Program-made: the position numbers and the translations under genes | Shown here: positions 50,394 to 59,159 of the stretch, piece by piece | Layout of the letters: each line of letters opens with the position of its first letter | Position numbering within the stretch: position 1 is the first letter of the stretch | Notes under the pieces: model-generated | Told to the model about the DNA's origin: nothing | The model's input: only the letters and a program-made list of their open reading frames with translations | Databases searched by the model: none | Origin: Pseudomonadota bacterium | GTDB lineage: Bacteria > Chloroflexota > UBA6077 > JAJPHF01 | NCBI GenBank assembly: GCA_021325365.1 | Contig: JAJPHF010000051.1 | Coordinates: forward strand, 47,135 to 111,134 | Length of the DNA stretch: 64,000 nt | Direction: 5' to 3'

Positions 50394-50810
50394 CTAGTGA
50401 GGTTGCCAGCGGCACACGGGACCGATGTCGGCGTAGAAGCCCCACATGCCGCCGTAGGGCGGGAACTGGTAGCCGCTAAACGTGGGGCCGATGTATGCCC
50501 AGGCGTCCGCCTGCGCGCCGATCTGCTCGCGACAGTACTGCGTCTGGCCCGGGACCGCGATCTCGGCGTACCCGGCGTCGTAGCCACCGCCCAGGCCGCG
50601 CGGGCCGGGGCCAGGCCCACCGATGAGCGGCGCCATCCCCGGTCCGGGGCCAGGGCCGCCCGCGGGGCCCATCGGAGGGCCGCCGGGGCCAGCGCCGTCC
50701 TGGGCATAGACTGCCGTGGACGCGCCGGGCGCGAGCGCCGCGGCCAGGAGCAGAGCGCCGCCAATCGAACCGACCAGGGATGAGAGCCGAGGGCCACGCC
50801 ATGCTGGCAT
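50394..50810 (-). CDS. Secreted Gly/Pro/Met-rich hypothetical protein
   Basis: 138 residues. Signal peptide (LSSLVGSIGGALLLAAALAPG, cleavage near YAQ), then a Gly/Pro/Met-rich stretch to about residue 75, then a small aromatic domain with two cysteines (YCREQIGAQADAWAYIG and FYADIGPVCRW). The style resembles the exported protein at 10688 in its glycine-methionine linker. GGAGG lies 8 nt before ATG 50810. Function unknown. Confidence 0.62.
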   Translation of the reverse strand: MPAWRGPRLSSLVGSIGGALLLAAALAPGASTAVYAQDGAGPGGPPMGPAGGPGPGPGMAPLIGGPGPGPRGLGGGYDAGYAEIAVPGQTQYCREQIGAQADAWAYIGPTFSGYQFPPYGGMWGFYADIGPVCRWQPH

Positions 50811-51015
50811 CGTTGCTACCTCCTCCCTGCGTGCGCTGGACCCCGCGCACGGTCGGTATCGTGGAGCGACCAGCGGGGACCGCGCACGCAGTATACAGCA
50901 TGGGAGGCGCGCAAACCGCCCGCGGGGCGGGGATAGGCGCCCCCCGCGAGCAAAGATGAGACACCCGGCGACGAGCGGCGGGGGGCCGGGCGCCGGCGAC
51001 GCACGGGGAACGCGC

Positions 51016-51090
51016 TCAGGCTTCGCGGTACAACCACTTCCACGCGACGAAGACGGACACGGCGAGCACGAGGTAGCAGACAACCCACAT
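51016..51090 (-). CDS. 24-residue membrane peptide
   Basis: A very short frame, MWVVCYLVLAVSVFVAWKW plus a charged tail, forming one membrane helix. GGGAG lies about 10 nt upstream. Its size and position beside a potassium-transport cluster recall KdpF-like helper peptides, but there is no sequence basis for that name. Confidence 0.4.
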   Translation of the reverse strand: MWVVCYLVLAVSVFVAWKWLYREA

Positions 51091-51520
51091 GGACGATGAA
51101 GCTCCCTGTGATGATTCCCTTGCCGTGGAGACGCGCGGCGGTCTGAGGGCAGGGTACTCTCCCTCGCGGCACGCTTGGGTCACAGCGCCCGCCGGCCGCG
51201 TCACAGCCGCGTCACGGCTGCGGCTGACGAAGGGGACCAAGTAACCAGCCCTTCGGATTGGCCGCAGGAGTGGCCGGGCGCCGCGCTCACCTGGGACGCT
51301 GCTGAAGACGCCGGAAAGCGCTAGTATTAGTGTGCAACGGTTCGCGGGGCGAGAGGCGCGGCCGTCGGCTGGCGGCACGCGCCGCCGCTCGCGCCGGGCA
51401 CGGGGCAGCGGCGCTTGGACAGGGCCGCGAGCGTGCGCGGCGGCCTGGGTGACGTGCTGAGCTGTCGCCGTCAGCGCCACGGTCGCTTACCCGCGGGACC
51501 GGGCTAGAAGGGACGTGGAC
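51091..51520. other. Leader/promoter region of the first KimA-like gene
   Basis: No protein-like frame. CTAGTATTAG near 51321-51330 is a possible -10, leaving a leader of about 190 nt. I looked for a cyclic-di-AMP (ydaO-type) riboswitch and did not find its conserved blocks. The four-half-site array seen at 56147 and 60527 is not clearly present. Confidence 0.45.
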
Positions 51521-53620
51521 GTGGCTCCCGAAGACGAAGCGCCGCACCGCGGCGCGAGCAACGGGCGGTCCACTCGCGAAGTCAACGACGGGCACGACAA
51601 GGGACGCGCCGAGGCGGAGGCGCACCTCGAGCGGCGCGAGCTGCGAACCGGGCAGCGCCCCGGCACGAAGTACGTGCGCATCGAGCGGCCCCACGCCCGG
51701 GAGTTTCGCCGCGCGCCCGAGGGCCACATCATCGCTACCGAGCGCGTGCTGGAACCCCACGGGGGCCTCGCGCGGCTGTGGACCCGCCTGAAACGGTTCG
51801 TGATCGGCTCGCCGCTCTCCACGGCGATGACGACCCACGAGCGGATCCCCAAGATCAAGGCGCTCGCGGTCTTCGCCTCCGACGCCCTGTCGTCCTCGGC
51901 TTACGCCACGGAAGAAATCCTCCTGGCGCTGATGATCGCGGGGACAGCCGTCGTCAACCAGTTCACCCTGCCGATCACGCTCGCCATCGTCACGCTGTTC
52001 GCCATCGTGGCGACCGCCTATCGGCAGACCATCCACGCCTACCCCGGCGGCGGGGGCGCGTACATCGTGACCCGCGACAACCTGGGCGACGTGCCGGCGC
52101 TTATCGCCGGCTCGTCGTTGCTCATTGGCTACGTGCTGACGGTGGCGGTGAGCATCAGCGCCGGCGTGGCGGCCATCACCTCGGCCGTGCCGGTGCTGCA
52201 CCCCTATGAGGTCGAGCTGGCCGTGTTCTTCGTCGGCTTCATGACGTTTGCCAACCTGCGCGGCGTGCGCGAGTCGGCCAACATCTTCACCGTGCCGACG
52301 TATCTGTTCATCGCGGCGATGCTGGTGATGTTCGCCGTTGGGCTGGTGAAGGCGCTGATCCTGGGCGAGGTACCGCGCGCCGAGCCGGTGGCGCCCGCCA
52401 CGGTGGGCACCTACAGCGGGCTGGCGCTAGTCTTCCTGCTGCTGCGGGCGTTCTCCTCCGGCTGCTCGGCGCTGACGGGCACCGAGGCGATCTCCGACGG
52501 CGTGCCAGCGTTCAAGGAGCCGCAGGCGAAGAACGCCGCCACGACGCTACTCGCCATGGCGATCATTGCCGGGCTGCTGTTCAGCGGCGTCAGCCTGCTG
52601 GCGCACCTGTACGGCATCATGCCGCAGGAAGGTCACGAGACGGTCGTCTCGCAGATCGCGCGGCTCACGTTCGGCGCTGGCCCGCTGTACTACATAGTTC
52701 AGGCAGCCACCATGGCCATCCTGATCCTCGCAGCCAACACGGCTTTTGCCGATTTCCCGCGCCTGAGCTACTTCCTGGCGCGGGACGGCTTCCTGCCGCG
52801 GCAGTTCTCGTTCCGCGGCGACCGGCTGGCGTTCTCGACGGGCATCGTGGCACTTGGCCTGGTGTCCGGGGCGCTGGTGATCATCTTCGGCGCCGATACT
52901 CACGCGCTTATCCCGCTGTACGCGGCCGGAGTGTTCATCTCCTTTACCTGCTCGCAGTCGAGCATGCTGCGGCGCTGGCGCACGCGGCGCGAGCCGGGCT
53001 GGCAGCGCGGCACGATCATCAACGGCATCGGCGCCCTCACCTGCGGCGTGGTCGCCGTCGTGACGGCGGCGACGAAATTCAGCCAGGGCGCCTGGATCAT
53101 CCTGCTCATCATCCCGGCGATCGTCCTGACGCTGCACCTCATTCACAGTCACTACCGGCGAGTCGCCGAGGAGCTAGTCCTCGATCCACGAGCGGTCACG
53201 CTGCGACCGGCCGACACCAAGCCGATCGTGATCGTGCCGCTGCCGTCGCTGCACCTGGGCGTGCTGCCCGCGCTCGACTTCGCCCGCGCGCTCTCCGACA
53301 ACGTGACGGCCATCCACGTGACCGACAACCTGGAGGAGGCCGAGGCGCTTAAAGACCACTGGGAGGAGTGGGCGCAGGACATCCCGCTGGTGATCATCGA
53401 GTCACCATATCGGTCGTTGCTGTCGCCGCTGCTGGCCTACATCGCCGCGCGGCGCAAGAACGAGCCGCAGCGGCTGGTGACGGTCGTGCTGGCCGAGTTC
53501 GTGCCGAAGCACTGGTGGGAATGGATCCTCCACAACCAGACGGCGCTGCGGCTGAAGCTGGCGCTGTTCTTCCAGCCCCACACCGTCGTGGCCGATGTGC
53601 CGTACCACCTCAAGCGCTAA
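51521..53620 (+). CDS. KimA-like APC-superfamily potassium transporter 1
   Basis: 699 residues. An N-terminal cytoplasmic extension of about 100 residues precedes 12 membrane helices. Signature regions: PKIKALAVFASDALSSSAYATEEIL (TM1), YRQTIHAYPGGGGAYIVTRDNLG, ALTGTEAISDGVPAFKEPQAKNAATTL and FPRLSYFLARDGFLPRQFSFRGDRL. These match KimA (former YdaO), a high-affinity K+ importer inhibited by cyclic-di-AMP. The cytoplasmic C-terminal domain (IVPLPSLHLGVLPALDFARAL) is retained. GTG 51521 is preferred (GAAGGG 8 nt upstream) over GTG 51515. Confidence 0.85.
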   Translation: MAPEDEAPHRGASNGRSTREVNDGHDKGRAEAEAHLERRELRTGQRPGTKYVRIERPHAREFRRAPEGHIIATERVLEPHGGLARLWTRLKRFVIGSPLSTAMTTHERIPKIKALAVFASDALSSSAYATEEILLALMIAGTAVVNQFTLPITLAIVTLFAIVATAYRQTIHAYPGGGGAYIVTRDNLGDVPALIAGSSLLIGYVLTVAVSISAGVAAITSAVPVLHPYEVELAVFFVGFMTFANLRGVRESANIFTVPTYLFIAAMLVMFAVGLVKALILGEVPRAEPVAPATVGTYSGLALVFLLLRAFSSGCSALTGTEAISDGVPAFKEPQAKNAATTLLAMAIIAGLLFSGVSLLAHLYGIMPQEGHETVVSQIARLTFGAGPLYYIVQAATMAILILAANTAFADFPRLSYFLARDGFLPRQFSFRGDRLAFSTGIVALGLVSGALVIIFGADTHALIPLYAAGVFISFTCSQSSMLRRWRTRREPGWQRGTIINGIGALTCGVVAVVTAATKFSQGAWIILLIIPAIVLTLHLIHSHYRRVAEELVLDPRAVTLRPADTKPIVIVPLPSLHLGVLPALDFARALSDNVTAIHVTDNLEEAEALKDHWEEWAQDIPLVIIESPYRSLLSPLLAYIAARRKNEPQRLVTVVLAEFVPKHWWEWILHNQTALRLKLALFFQPHTVVADVPYHLKR

Positions 53621-53710
53621 GGGGGGCTCCGCCCCCGAGGCTTCTGCCGATGCGGGTGCGTGCGGTGGGGTGGCTCGGCCGGAGAAGACGCACGGACTGA
53701 GGTGGCTGCC

Positions 53711-55312
53711 ATGAGCTGGGACCAGGACGCCGCATCCCCCACCGCGCCGGCACCCGTCTGGCGCGGCTATGTCGCGGCTGTCGCCGGTGTGGTGCTGGTC
53801 AGCCTCGCCATCGGCGTGATCCTGAGCTGGGCGCGAATCGCCAACGTGTCGATGCTCTACCTGCTGGTGGTGCTCGCGCTGGGCACGCGCTTCGGTAGCG
53901 GCCCCGCCGTCATGGCGTCGCTGCTGGCCTTCGTCATCTTCAACTGGTACTTCGTCGGCCCGGCCCACACGCTGACGGTGGCCGACCCCGACGAGTGGCT
54001 GGCGCTCCTGTTGCTGCTAGCGGCCTCGGTCGTCACCGGGCAGCTCACGGCCGGCCAGCGACGCCGCGCCGACGAGGCGCACCGGCGGGAGCAGGAGGCC
54101 GTCCAGCTCTACGCGGTGGGCCGCTGGCTGACCAGCGCGCCGACGCTCGACGCCGCGCTGCGGCAGGTGGCCGAGTACCTGGGCAGCGTCCTGCAGCTCC
54201 AGCTCTGTGCCATCCTACTGGCCGACGAGGAGGGGCGCTTGCAGCCGCGAGCGGTCGTCGGCAGCGATACGGGTGACGGCCGTGAGACGCCGCGCTGGCT
54301 GCTGGCGGCCGAGGGCGTGCCGAGCACCCCGGCCGGCCCGCGGCGCTGGGTGCGGGTCGTGCCGCCGGTCCGTCTGGCCGCGGCGCCGGACGCTGCGGCG
54401 GCGCGGCGGTTCGATTTGCCGCTGCGGGCGGGCCCGCGCGTGCTCGGGATGCTGCGGGTCGTCGCGGCGCCCGCGCGGGCGCCGTTCACGCGCGAGGAGA
54501 CGCGGCTGCTGGAGGCCGCCGCCGACCAGATCGCGCTGGCGGTCGAGCGCGTACGCCTGCAAGCCGAGGCCAACGCGGCGGAGGTGCTGCGTCGCACCGA
54601 CGAGCTGCGGGCGGCCCTGCTCAGCTCGATCTCGCACGACCTACGCACGCCGCTGGCGTCGATCAAGGCGGCGGCGGGCAGCTTGCGCCAGCACGACGTG
54701 GCCTGGAGCGACGCCGAGCGCGACGCCTTCGCGGCCACGGTGGAGGCGGAAGCGGACCGGCTGGACCGCCTGGTGGGCAACCTGCTGGACCTATCGCGCA
54801 TCGAGGCGGGCGTCCTGCGGCCCGAGAAGGAATGGTATCCGCTCTCGGCGCTGGTGGAGGACGTGCTGGGCCGGCTCGGACCGCTCGCCGCCGACCACCC
54901 CATCGCCGTGGACGTGCCCGACACGCTGCCGCCCGTGCTGCTGGACTACGTGGAGATCGATCAGGTGCTAAGCAACCTGCTGGAGAACGCGTTGAAGTAC
55001 ACGCCGCCCGGCACGCCGATCCGCGTGGCCGCCCACGTCGAGGGCGACATGCTCGTCGTCGAGGTGGCGGACGCGGGCCCGGGCATCCCGGCGGCCGCGC
55101 TGCCGCGCGTGTTCGAGAAGTTCTACCGCGTGACGAGCGGGCCGGGGCACCCACGCGGCACGGGGCTGGGGCTGGCGGTGGCGCGCGGGCTGGTGGAGGC
55201 GCACGGCGGCCACCTCGACGTGGCGAGCGCGCCGGGGCAGGGCGCCTGCTTCCGCTTCACGCTGCCGCTGGGCACGCCGCCGGCGCTCGTGCCGGTGGCC
55301 GAGGCCGGCTGA
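53711..55312 (+). CDS. DUF4118 sensor histidine kinase, KdpD C-terminal-like (1)
   Basis: 533 residues. The DUF4118 four-helix membrane domain (about 20-110) includes NVSMLYLLVVLALGTRFGSGPAVMASLLAFVIFNW, then a GAF-like domain (about 140-290), HisKA with phospho-His in SSISHDLRTPLASIKAAAGSL, and an HATPase with NLLENALKYTPPGTPI, DAGPGIPAAALPRVFEKFYR and GTGLGLAVARGLVEAHGG. The KdpD N-terminal and Usp domains are absent. Its TGATG stop/start overlaps the regulator gene. It follows the KimA-like gene by 90 nt, indicating control of K+ uptake. Confidence 0.9.
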   Translation: MSWDQDAASPTAPAPVWRGYVAAVAGVVLVSLAIGVILSWARIANVSMLYLLVVLALGTRFGSGPAVMASLLAFVIFNWYFVGPAHTLTVADPDEWLALLLLLAASVVTGQLTAGQRRRADEAHRREQEAVQLYAVGRWLTSAPTLDAALRQVAEYLGSVLQLQLCAILLADEEGRLQPRAVVGSDTGDGRETPRWLLAAEGVPSTPAGPRRWVRVVPPVRLAAAPDAAAARRFDLPLRAGPRVLGMLRVVAAPARAPFTREETRLLEAAADQIALAVERVRLQAEANAAEVLRRTDELRAALLSSISHDLRTPLASIKAAAGSLRQHDVAWSDAERDAFAATVEAEADRLDRLVGNLLDLSRIEAGVLRPEKEWYPLSALVEDVLGRLGPLAADHPIAVDVPDTLPPVLLDYVEIDQVLSNLLENALKYTPPGTPIRVAAHVEGDMLVVEVADAGPGIPAAALPRVFEKFYRVTSGPGHPRGTGLGLAVARGLVEAHGGHLDVASAPGQGACFRFTLPLGTPPALVPVAEAG

Positions 55313-56013
55313 TGCAGGCGCGTGGCGCGCGAGTCCTGGTGGTGGACGACGAGCCGGAGATCCTGCGCGCGCTGCGCACGAATCTCGCGGCCCACGGCTA
55401 CGACGTGTTGAGCGCCACCAGCGGCGCGGAGGCGCAGGCGGCGTACGCCACGCGCCGGCCCGATCTGATCCTGCTCGACCTCGGCCTGCCCGACGTGGAC
55501 GGCCTGGAGCTGGTCGAGCGCATCCGCGCCCACGCGGCGACGCCGATCGTCGTGCTCTCGGCGCGCGGCGCCGAGCGCGACAAGGTGCGGGCGCTCGACT
55601 TGGGCGCGGACGATTACCTCACCAAGCCCTTTGGCATGGACGAGCTGCTGGCGCGCGTGCGGGTGGCGCTGCGCCACGCGGCGCACCCGGCGAGCGGCAG
55701 CGCCCCCGTGTTCCGCAGCGGCGACCTGGCGGTCGATCTCGAGCGGCGCCAGGTAACGGTGGGCGGCCAGGAGGTGAAGCTGACGCCGACGGAGTACGCG
55801 CTCTTGCGCGCCTTCATCACGCACCCCGACAAGGTGCTCACCCGCCGCATGCTGCTACAAGAGGTGTGGGGGCCGGAGTACGGCACGGAGGGGCACTACC
55901 TGCACGTCTACGTCGCCAGCCTGCGGCGCAAGCTGGAGGCCGACCCTCAGCATCCTCGCTACCTGCTCACCGATCCCGGCGTGGGCTATCGTTTCAGCAC
56001 CGAGCCCGCCTGA
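55312..56013 (+). CDS. KdpE/OmpR-family response regulator (1)
   Basis: 233 residues. Receiver domain with VLVVDDEPEILRAL (acidic pair), phospho-acceptor Asp in LILLDLGLPDVDG, Thr/Ser in VVLSARG and Lys in LTKPFGMDELLARVRVALRH. The OmpR-type winged helix follows (VKLTPTEYALLRAFITHPDKVLTRRMLLQEVWG, LHVYVASLRRKLE). Start ATG overlaps the kinase stop by one base. The same C-terminal architecture as KdpE suggests binding to tandem direct repeats. Confidence 0.92.
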   Translation: MQARGARVLVVDDEPEILRALRTNLAAHGYDVLSATSGAEAQAAYATRRPDLILLDLGLPDVDGLELVERIRAHAATPIVVLSARGAERDKVRALDLGADDYLTKPFGMDELLARVRVALRHAAHPASGSAPVFRSGDLAVDLERRQVTVGGQEVKLTPTEYALLRAFITHPDKVLTRRMLLQEVWGPEYGTEGHYLHVYVASLRRKLEADPQHPRYLLTDPGVGYRFSTEPA

Positions 56014-56146
56014 GCGGACGGACTCGATGGTCATCCATCTCGCCGCCGTTCACGCCGGCATAGAAGCCTTCGCCCAGGCGCGCCGTCTCTGGCGGTGGCC
56101 GGAAAGGTGCTGGACCGCCGACCGCCGACTACGCGCGCCTGGGATC

Positions 56147-56196
56147 TTGAGCGGGCCTTGAGCCTTCTAGCCCGCGGATTGACCGTCTGTTGAGCG
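56147..56196 (+). promoter_or_regulatory. Four-half-site response-regulator array upstream of kinase 2
   Basis: Half-sites TTGAGCG (56147), TTGAGCC (56158), TTGACCG (56179) and TTGAGCG (56190) lie at offsets 0, 11, 32 and 43, the 11-bp phasing of OmpR/PhoB-family dimers. CTACGCTA at 56205-56212 follows and probably overlaps the -10. It matches the array at 60527. Confidence 0.75.
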
Positions 56197-56263
56197 TTCG
56201 TGCTCTACGCTAGATACAGGGGCGAGCGACGAGGGCCACGAGGGCGGCGAAGGGGCAGCGCGT

Positions 56264-57880
56264 GTGATCCGGGGATTGCCGAGGCCGACCGCCCTGCGCG
56301 CCGGCTGGGTGGGGTACGCAGCGGCGCTCGGGGCGGTCGCGTTGGTCAGCATGCTCATCGGCGCGGTGCTCGGGCGCATGCCCATCGCCAACATCTCCAT
56401 GCTCTACCTGATCGCCGTGCTGGCGATCGCCGTCGCCTACGGGAGCTGGCCGGCGGTCGTGGCGTCGGTACTCGCGTTCCTGGCCTTCGACTTCTTCTTC
56501 GTCGAGCCGGTCCATACCTTCACGGTGTCGGACCCGGAGGAGTGGATCAGCTTGCTGCTGTTCCTGCTGACAGCCATCGTCACGGGACAGCTCGCCGCGG
56601 GCCAGCGCCGCCGCGCGCAAGAGGCGGAGCAGCGGGAGCGCGAGGCCGTCGTGCTCTACGACGTGGTGCGGCTGGTGGCCGAGCCGGAGCTGCACCAGGC
56701 GCTGCGCGAGGTGGCGGAGCGGCTACGGCGCGAGCTGAGCCTGGCCGCGGTGGCCATCGAGGTGCCAGCAGACACGCACGGCTCGATACGCGTGGCCGCA
56801 GGCGACGACGAGGCGCTGCGGATACTGCGCACGGCGCGGGCGGAGCCGGCGCGGGTGCTGGGCACGGGCCGCGCGCCGACGGGCGCCGAGCGCGGGGCGC
56901 CCGGCCGCTGGGTGCGGATCGGGACTACCCGTCGGCTCGGGGCGCTGCAAGCCGGCGAGCGGGCCCGGCTGCACCTGGTACCGCTGTCCGTGCAGGAACG
57001 GCGCCTCGGGGCGCTGCTGCTGGTTTCGCGGCGCGGCACGCTCGCCGCTGACCCGACGGCAGATCGCCTGCTGTCAGCGGTCGCGGCGCAGATCGGCCTG
57101 GCCGTCGAGCGCGCGCGCCTGCGCCGGGAGGCGATGGAGGCCGAGATCCTGCGCCGCACCGACGAGCAGAAGACGGCGTTACTGAATGCCGTCTCGCACG
57201 ACCTGCGCACCCCGCTGGCGTCGATCATCGCGTCGGCGGGGAGTCTGTTGCAGGAAGACGTCGCCTGGACGCGCGAGGAGCAGCATGAGTTCGCCCTGGC
57301 GATCGTCGAGGAGGCGCAGCGGCTCAACCGCATCGTGGGGAACCTGCTGGACCTCTCGCGCCTGGAAGGCGGCAGCCTGCGGCCCGAGAAAGCCTGGTAC
57401 GATCTCGGCGCTCTCGTGGACGACGTGGTGGGCCGGCTGCGCCCGCTGACCGCTCGCCATACGATCGCGGTGACCGTCCCCGACGACCTGCCGCCCGTCC
57501 CGCTAGACTACGTGGAGATCGACCAGGTGCTCACCAACTTGATCGAGAACGCGGTGAAGTACACTCCAGCCGGCTCGGAGATCGCGGTGGTGGTGCGGCG
57601 GACGCGCGACGAGGCGCTGGTGACGGTGGCCGACCGCGGCCCGGGGGTACCGGCCGCCGCGCTGCCGCGCCTGTTCGAGTCGTTCTACCGCGTCGACACG
57701 AGCGGCGCCCGGCCGCAGGGGCAGGGCGTCGGGCTGGCGGTGGCCAAGGGGCTGGTGGAGGCGCACGGCGGACGCATCTGGGCGACGAACCGGGTGGGCG
57801 GCGGGGCCGCGTTTACGTTCGCGCTGCCGCTGGCCGACCCGGCGGTGGCCGCACCGCCGCGCCTGACGGAGGCCAGCTGA
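56264..57880 (+). CDS. DUF4118 sensor histidine kinase, KdpD C-terminal-like (2)
   Basis: 538 residues, same domain order as kinase 1: DUF4118 helices (ISMLYLIAVLAIAVAYGSWPAVVASVLAFLAFDFFFVEP), a GAF-like domain, HisKA with NAVSHDLRTPLASIIASAGSLLQ, and HATPase with NLIENAVKYTPAGSEI, ADRGPGVPAAALPRLFESFYR, GQGVGLAVAKGLVEAHGG. GTG 56264 follows AAGGGG. Kinases 1 and 2 are clear paralogues but differ in the membrane loops and GAF region, so they probably sense different cues. It overlaps the second regulator (TGATG). Confidence 0.9.
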   Translation: MIRGLPRPTALRAGWVGYAAALGAVALVSMLIGAVLGRMPIANISMLYLIAVLAIAVAYGSWPAVVASVLAFLAFDFFFVEPVHTFTVSDPEEWISLLLFLLTAIVTGQLAAGQRRRAQEAEQREREAVVLYDVVRLVAEPELHQALREVAERLRRELSLAAVAIEVPADTHGSIRVAAGDDEALRILRTARAEPARVLGTGRAPTGAERGAPGRWVRIGTTRRLGALQAGERARLHLVPLSVQERRLGALLLVSRRGTLAADPTADRLLSAVAAQIGLAVERARLRREAMEAEILRRTDEQKTALLNAVSHDLRTPLASIIASAGSLLQEDVAWTREEQHEFALAIVEEAQRLNRIVGNLLDLSRLEGGSLRPEKAWYDLGALVDDVVGRLRPLTARHTIAVTVPDDLPPVPLDYVEIDQVLTNLIENAVKYTPAGSEIAVVVRRTRDEALVTVADRGPGVPAAALPRLFESFYRVDTSGARPQGQGVGLAVAKGLVEAHGGRIWATNRVGGGAAFTFALPLADPAVAAPPRLTEAS

Positions 57881-58584
57881 TGGGCGCGCGGGTGCTGGTG
57901 GTGGACGACGAGCCCGCGATCGTGCGGGCGGTGCGCACCAACCTGCTCCGACACGAGTTCGAGGTCGACACGGCGAGCACTGGCCGGGAGGCGCTGGACC
58001 ACTACGACCGGTTCCATCCCGACGTCGTGCTGCTCGACCTGGGCTTGCCCGACATGGAGGGCTTCGCGGTCATCCGGGCGCTGCGCGAGCGGGCGGGCAC
58101 GCCGATCGTCGTGCTCTCCGTGCGGGGCGCCGAGCGCGACAAGGTCCTGGCCCTCGATCAGGGGGCGGATGACTATCTGACCAAGCCCTTCGGGGTGGAA
58201 GAGCTGCTGGCCCGCATTCGCGTGGCGCTGCGCCACGCGGTCGGACCCTCGCGCGAAGCGGGCGCGATCTTTCGCAGCGGCACTCTGGCCGTGGACCTGG
58301 AACGGCGCCGGGTGACGGTGGGCGAGCGGGAGGTACACCTGACGCCCACCGAATACGAGCTGCTGAAGGTGTTCGTGTCGCACCCCAACAAAGTGCTGAC
58401 CGACCGCATGCTGCTGGAGTGGGTGTGGGGCAGCAGCTACAGCGCGGAGGCACACTACCTGCACGTGTATGTGGCGCGGCTCCGCAAGAAGCTAGAGGCC
58501 GACCCGCAGCAGCCGTGCTACCTCCTGACCGAGCCCGGCGTCGGCTATCGCTTGCGGCTGGACGACGACGCGGGGACATGTTGA
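57880..58584 (+). CDS. KdpE/OmpR-family response regulator (2)
   Basis: 234 residues: VLVVDDEPAIVRAV, phospho-Asp in VVLLDLGLPDMEG, VVLSVRGAERDKV, LTKPFGVEELLARIRVALRH and a winged helix (VHLTPTEYELLKVFVSHPNKVLTDRMLLEWVWG, LHVYVARLRKKLE). Highly similar to regulator 1, including the recognition helix region, so the two could cross-regulate. Its own promoter region upstream of kinase 2 carries the four-half-site array, consistent with autoregulation. Confidence 0.92.
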   Translation: MGARVLVVDDEPAIVRAVRTNLLRHEFEVDTASTGREALDHYDRFHPDVVLLDLGLPDMEGFAVIRALRERAGTPIVVLSVRGAERDKVLALDQGADDYLTKPFGVEELLARIRVALRHAVGPSREAGAIFRSGTLAVDLERRRVTVGEREVHLTPTEYELLKVFVSHPNKVLTDRMLLEWVWGSSYSAEAHYLHVYVARLRKKLEADPQQPCYLLTEPGVGYRLRLDDDAGTC

Positions 58585-58661
58585 GACAACGCGGTCGTCC
58601 AGCTGCTGCGGGCTCACGCTGAGGTGGACGTGCGGGGCGTGGCCGCGCGCCCGGAGAAATC

Positions 58662-59159
58662 CTACCGGGTGACGCCGCGCAGCAGCAGGACGGGACACGG
58701 GGCGTGGTCGACGACGAAGCGGGCGACGTGGCCGACCGAGGCTGGCCCGGCGGGCGCCCGGCCGGCGCCTTCGCGCGCGCGCAGCACGATCACGTCCGCG
58801 CCGAGCGTGGCGGCCGCGGCGACGATCTCGCGCTCGGGGCGCCCGGTCACGAGGCGCTGCCTGATCGCGCCGCGGTAGTCGGCGCCAGATAGGATAGCCT
58901 CGGCCCGAGCGAGCACGGCAACTCCCCGTTCGCGCTCGGCGTCCGCGAGACTGGCCTCGCGCTCCGGGCGGAGGGGGGCGCGTGCCACGAAGCGGCCCCG
59001 GGCCTGCTCCCACTCGTGTCGCGGCCCGACGTCCACCACGTGGAGAAGCACTAACTCGCTCGTCTGGGCAGGCAGGAGCGTCACCGCTCGCTGCAGCCAG
59101 ACAGGATCCGGGTTCGCGCCGACGGCCAACAGCACCCGCACGCTCAGCCCCCGGTCCAC
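58662..59159 (-). CDS. Universal stress protein (UspA-like)
   Basis: 165 residues: RVLLAVGANPDPVWLQRAVTLLPAQTSELVLLHVVDV, a variable middle, then GRPEREIVAAAATLGADVIVLRAREGAG and SVGHVARFVVDHAPCPVLLLRG. The Usp core is complete; the glycine-rich nucleotide loop is weak. GTG 59157-59159 overlaps the 3' end of the ArsB-like gene by 16 nt, so the two are coupled. It lies between the second kinase/regulator and the second transporter, and could replace the Usp domain missing from the kinases. Confidence 0.8.
   Translation of the reverse strand: MDRGLSVRVLLAVGANPDPVWLQRAVTLLPAQTSELVLLHVVDVGPRHEWEQARGRFVARAPLRPEREASLADAERERGVAVLARAEAILSGADYRGAIRQRLVTGRPEREIVAAAATLGADVIVLRAREGAGRAPAGPASVGHVARFVVDHAPCPVLLLRGVTR

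Noticed and set aside
51091..51520. Possible cyclic-di-AMP riboswitch before the first KimA-like gene
   Set aside because: Expected from Bacillus kimA, but I could not find the conserved paired blocks in this leader.
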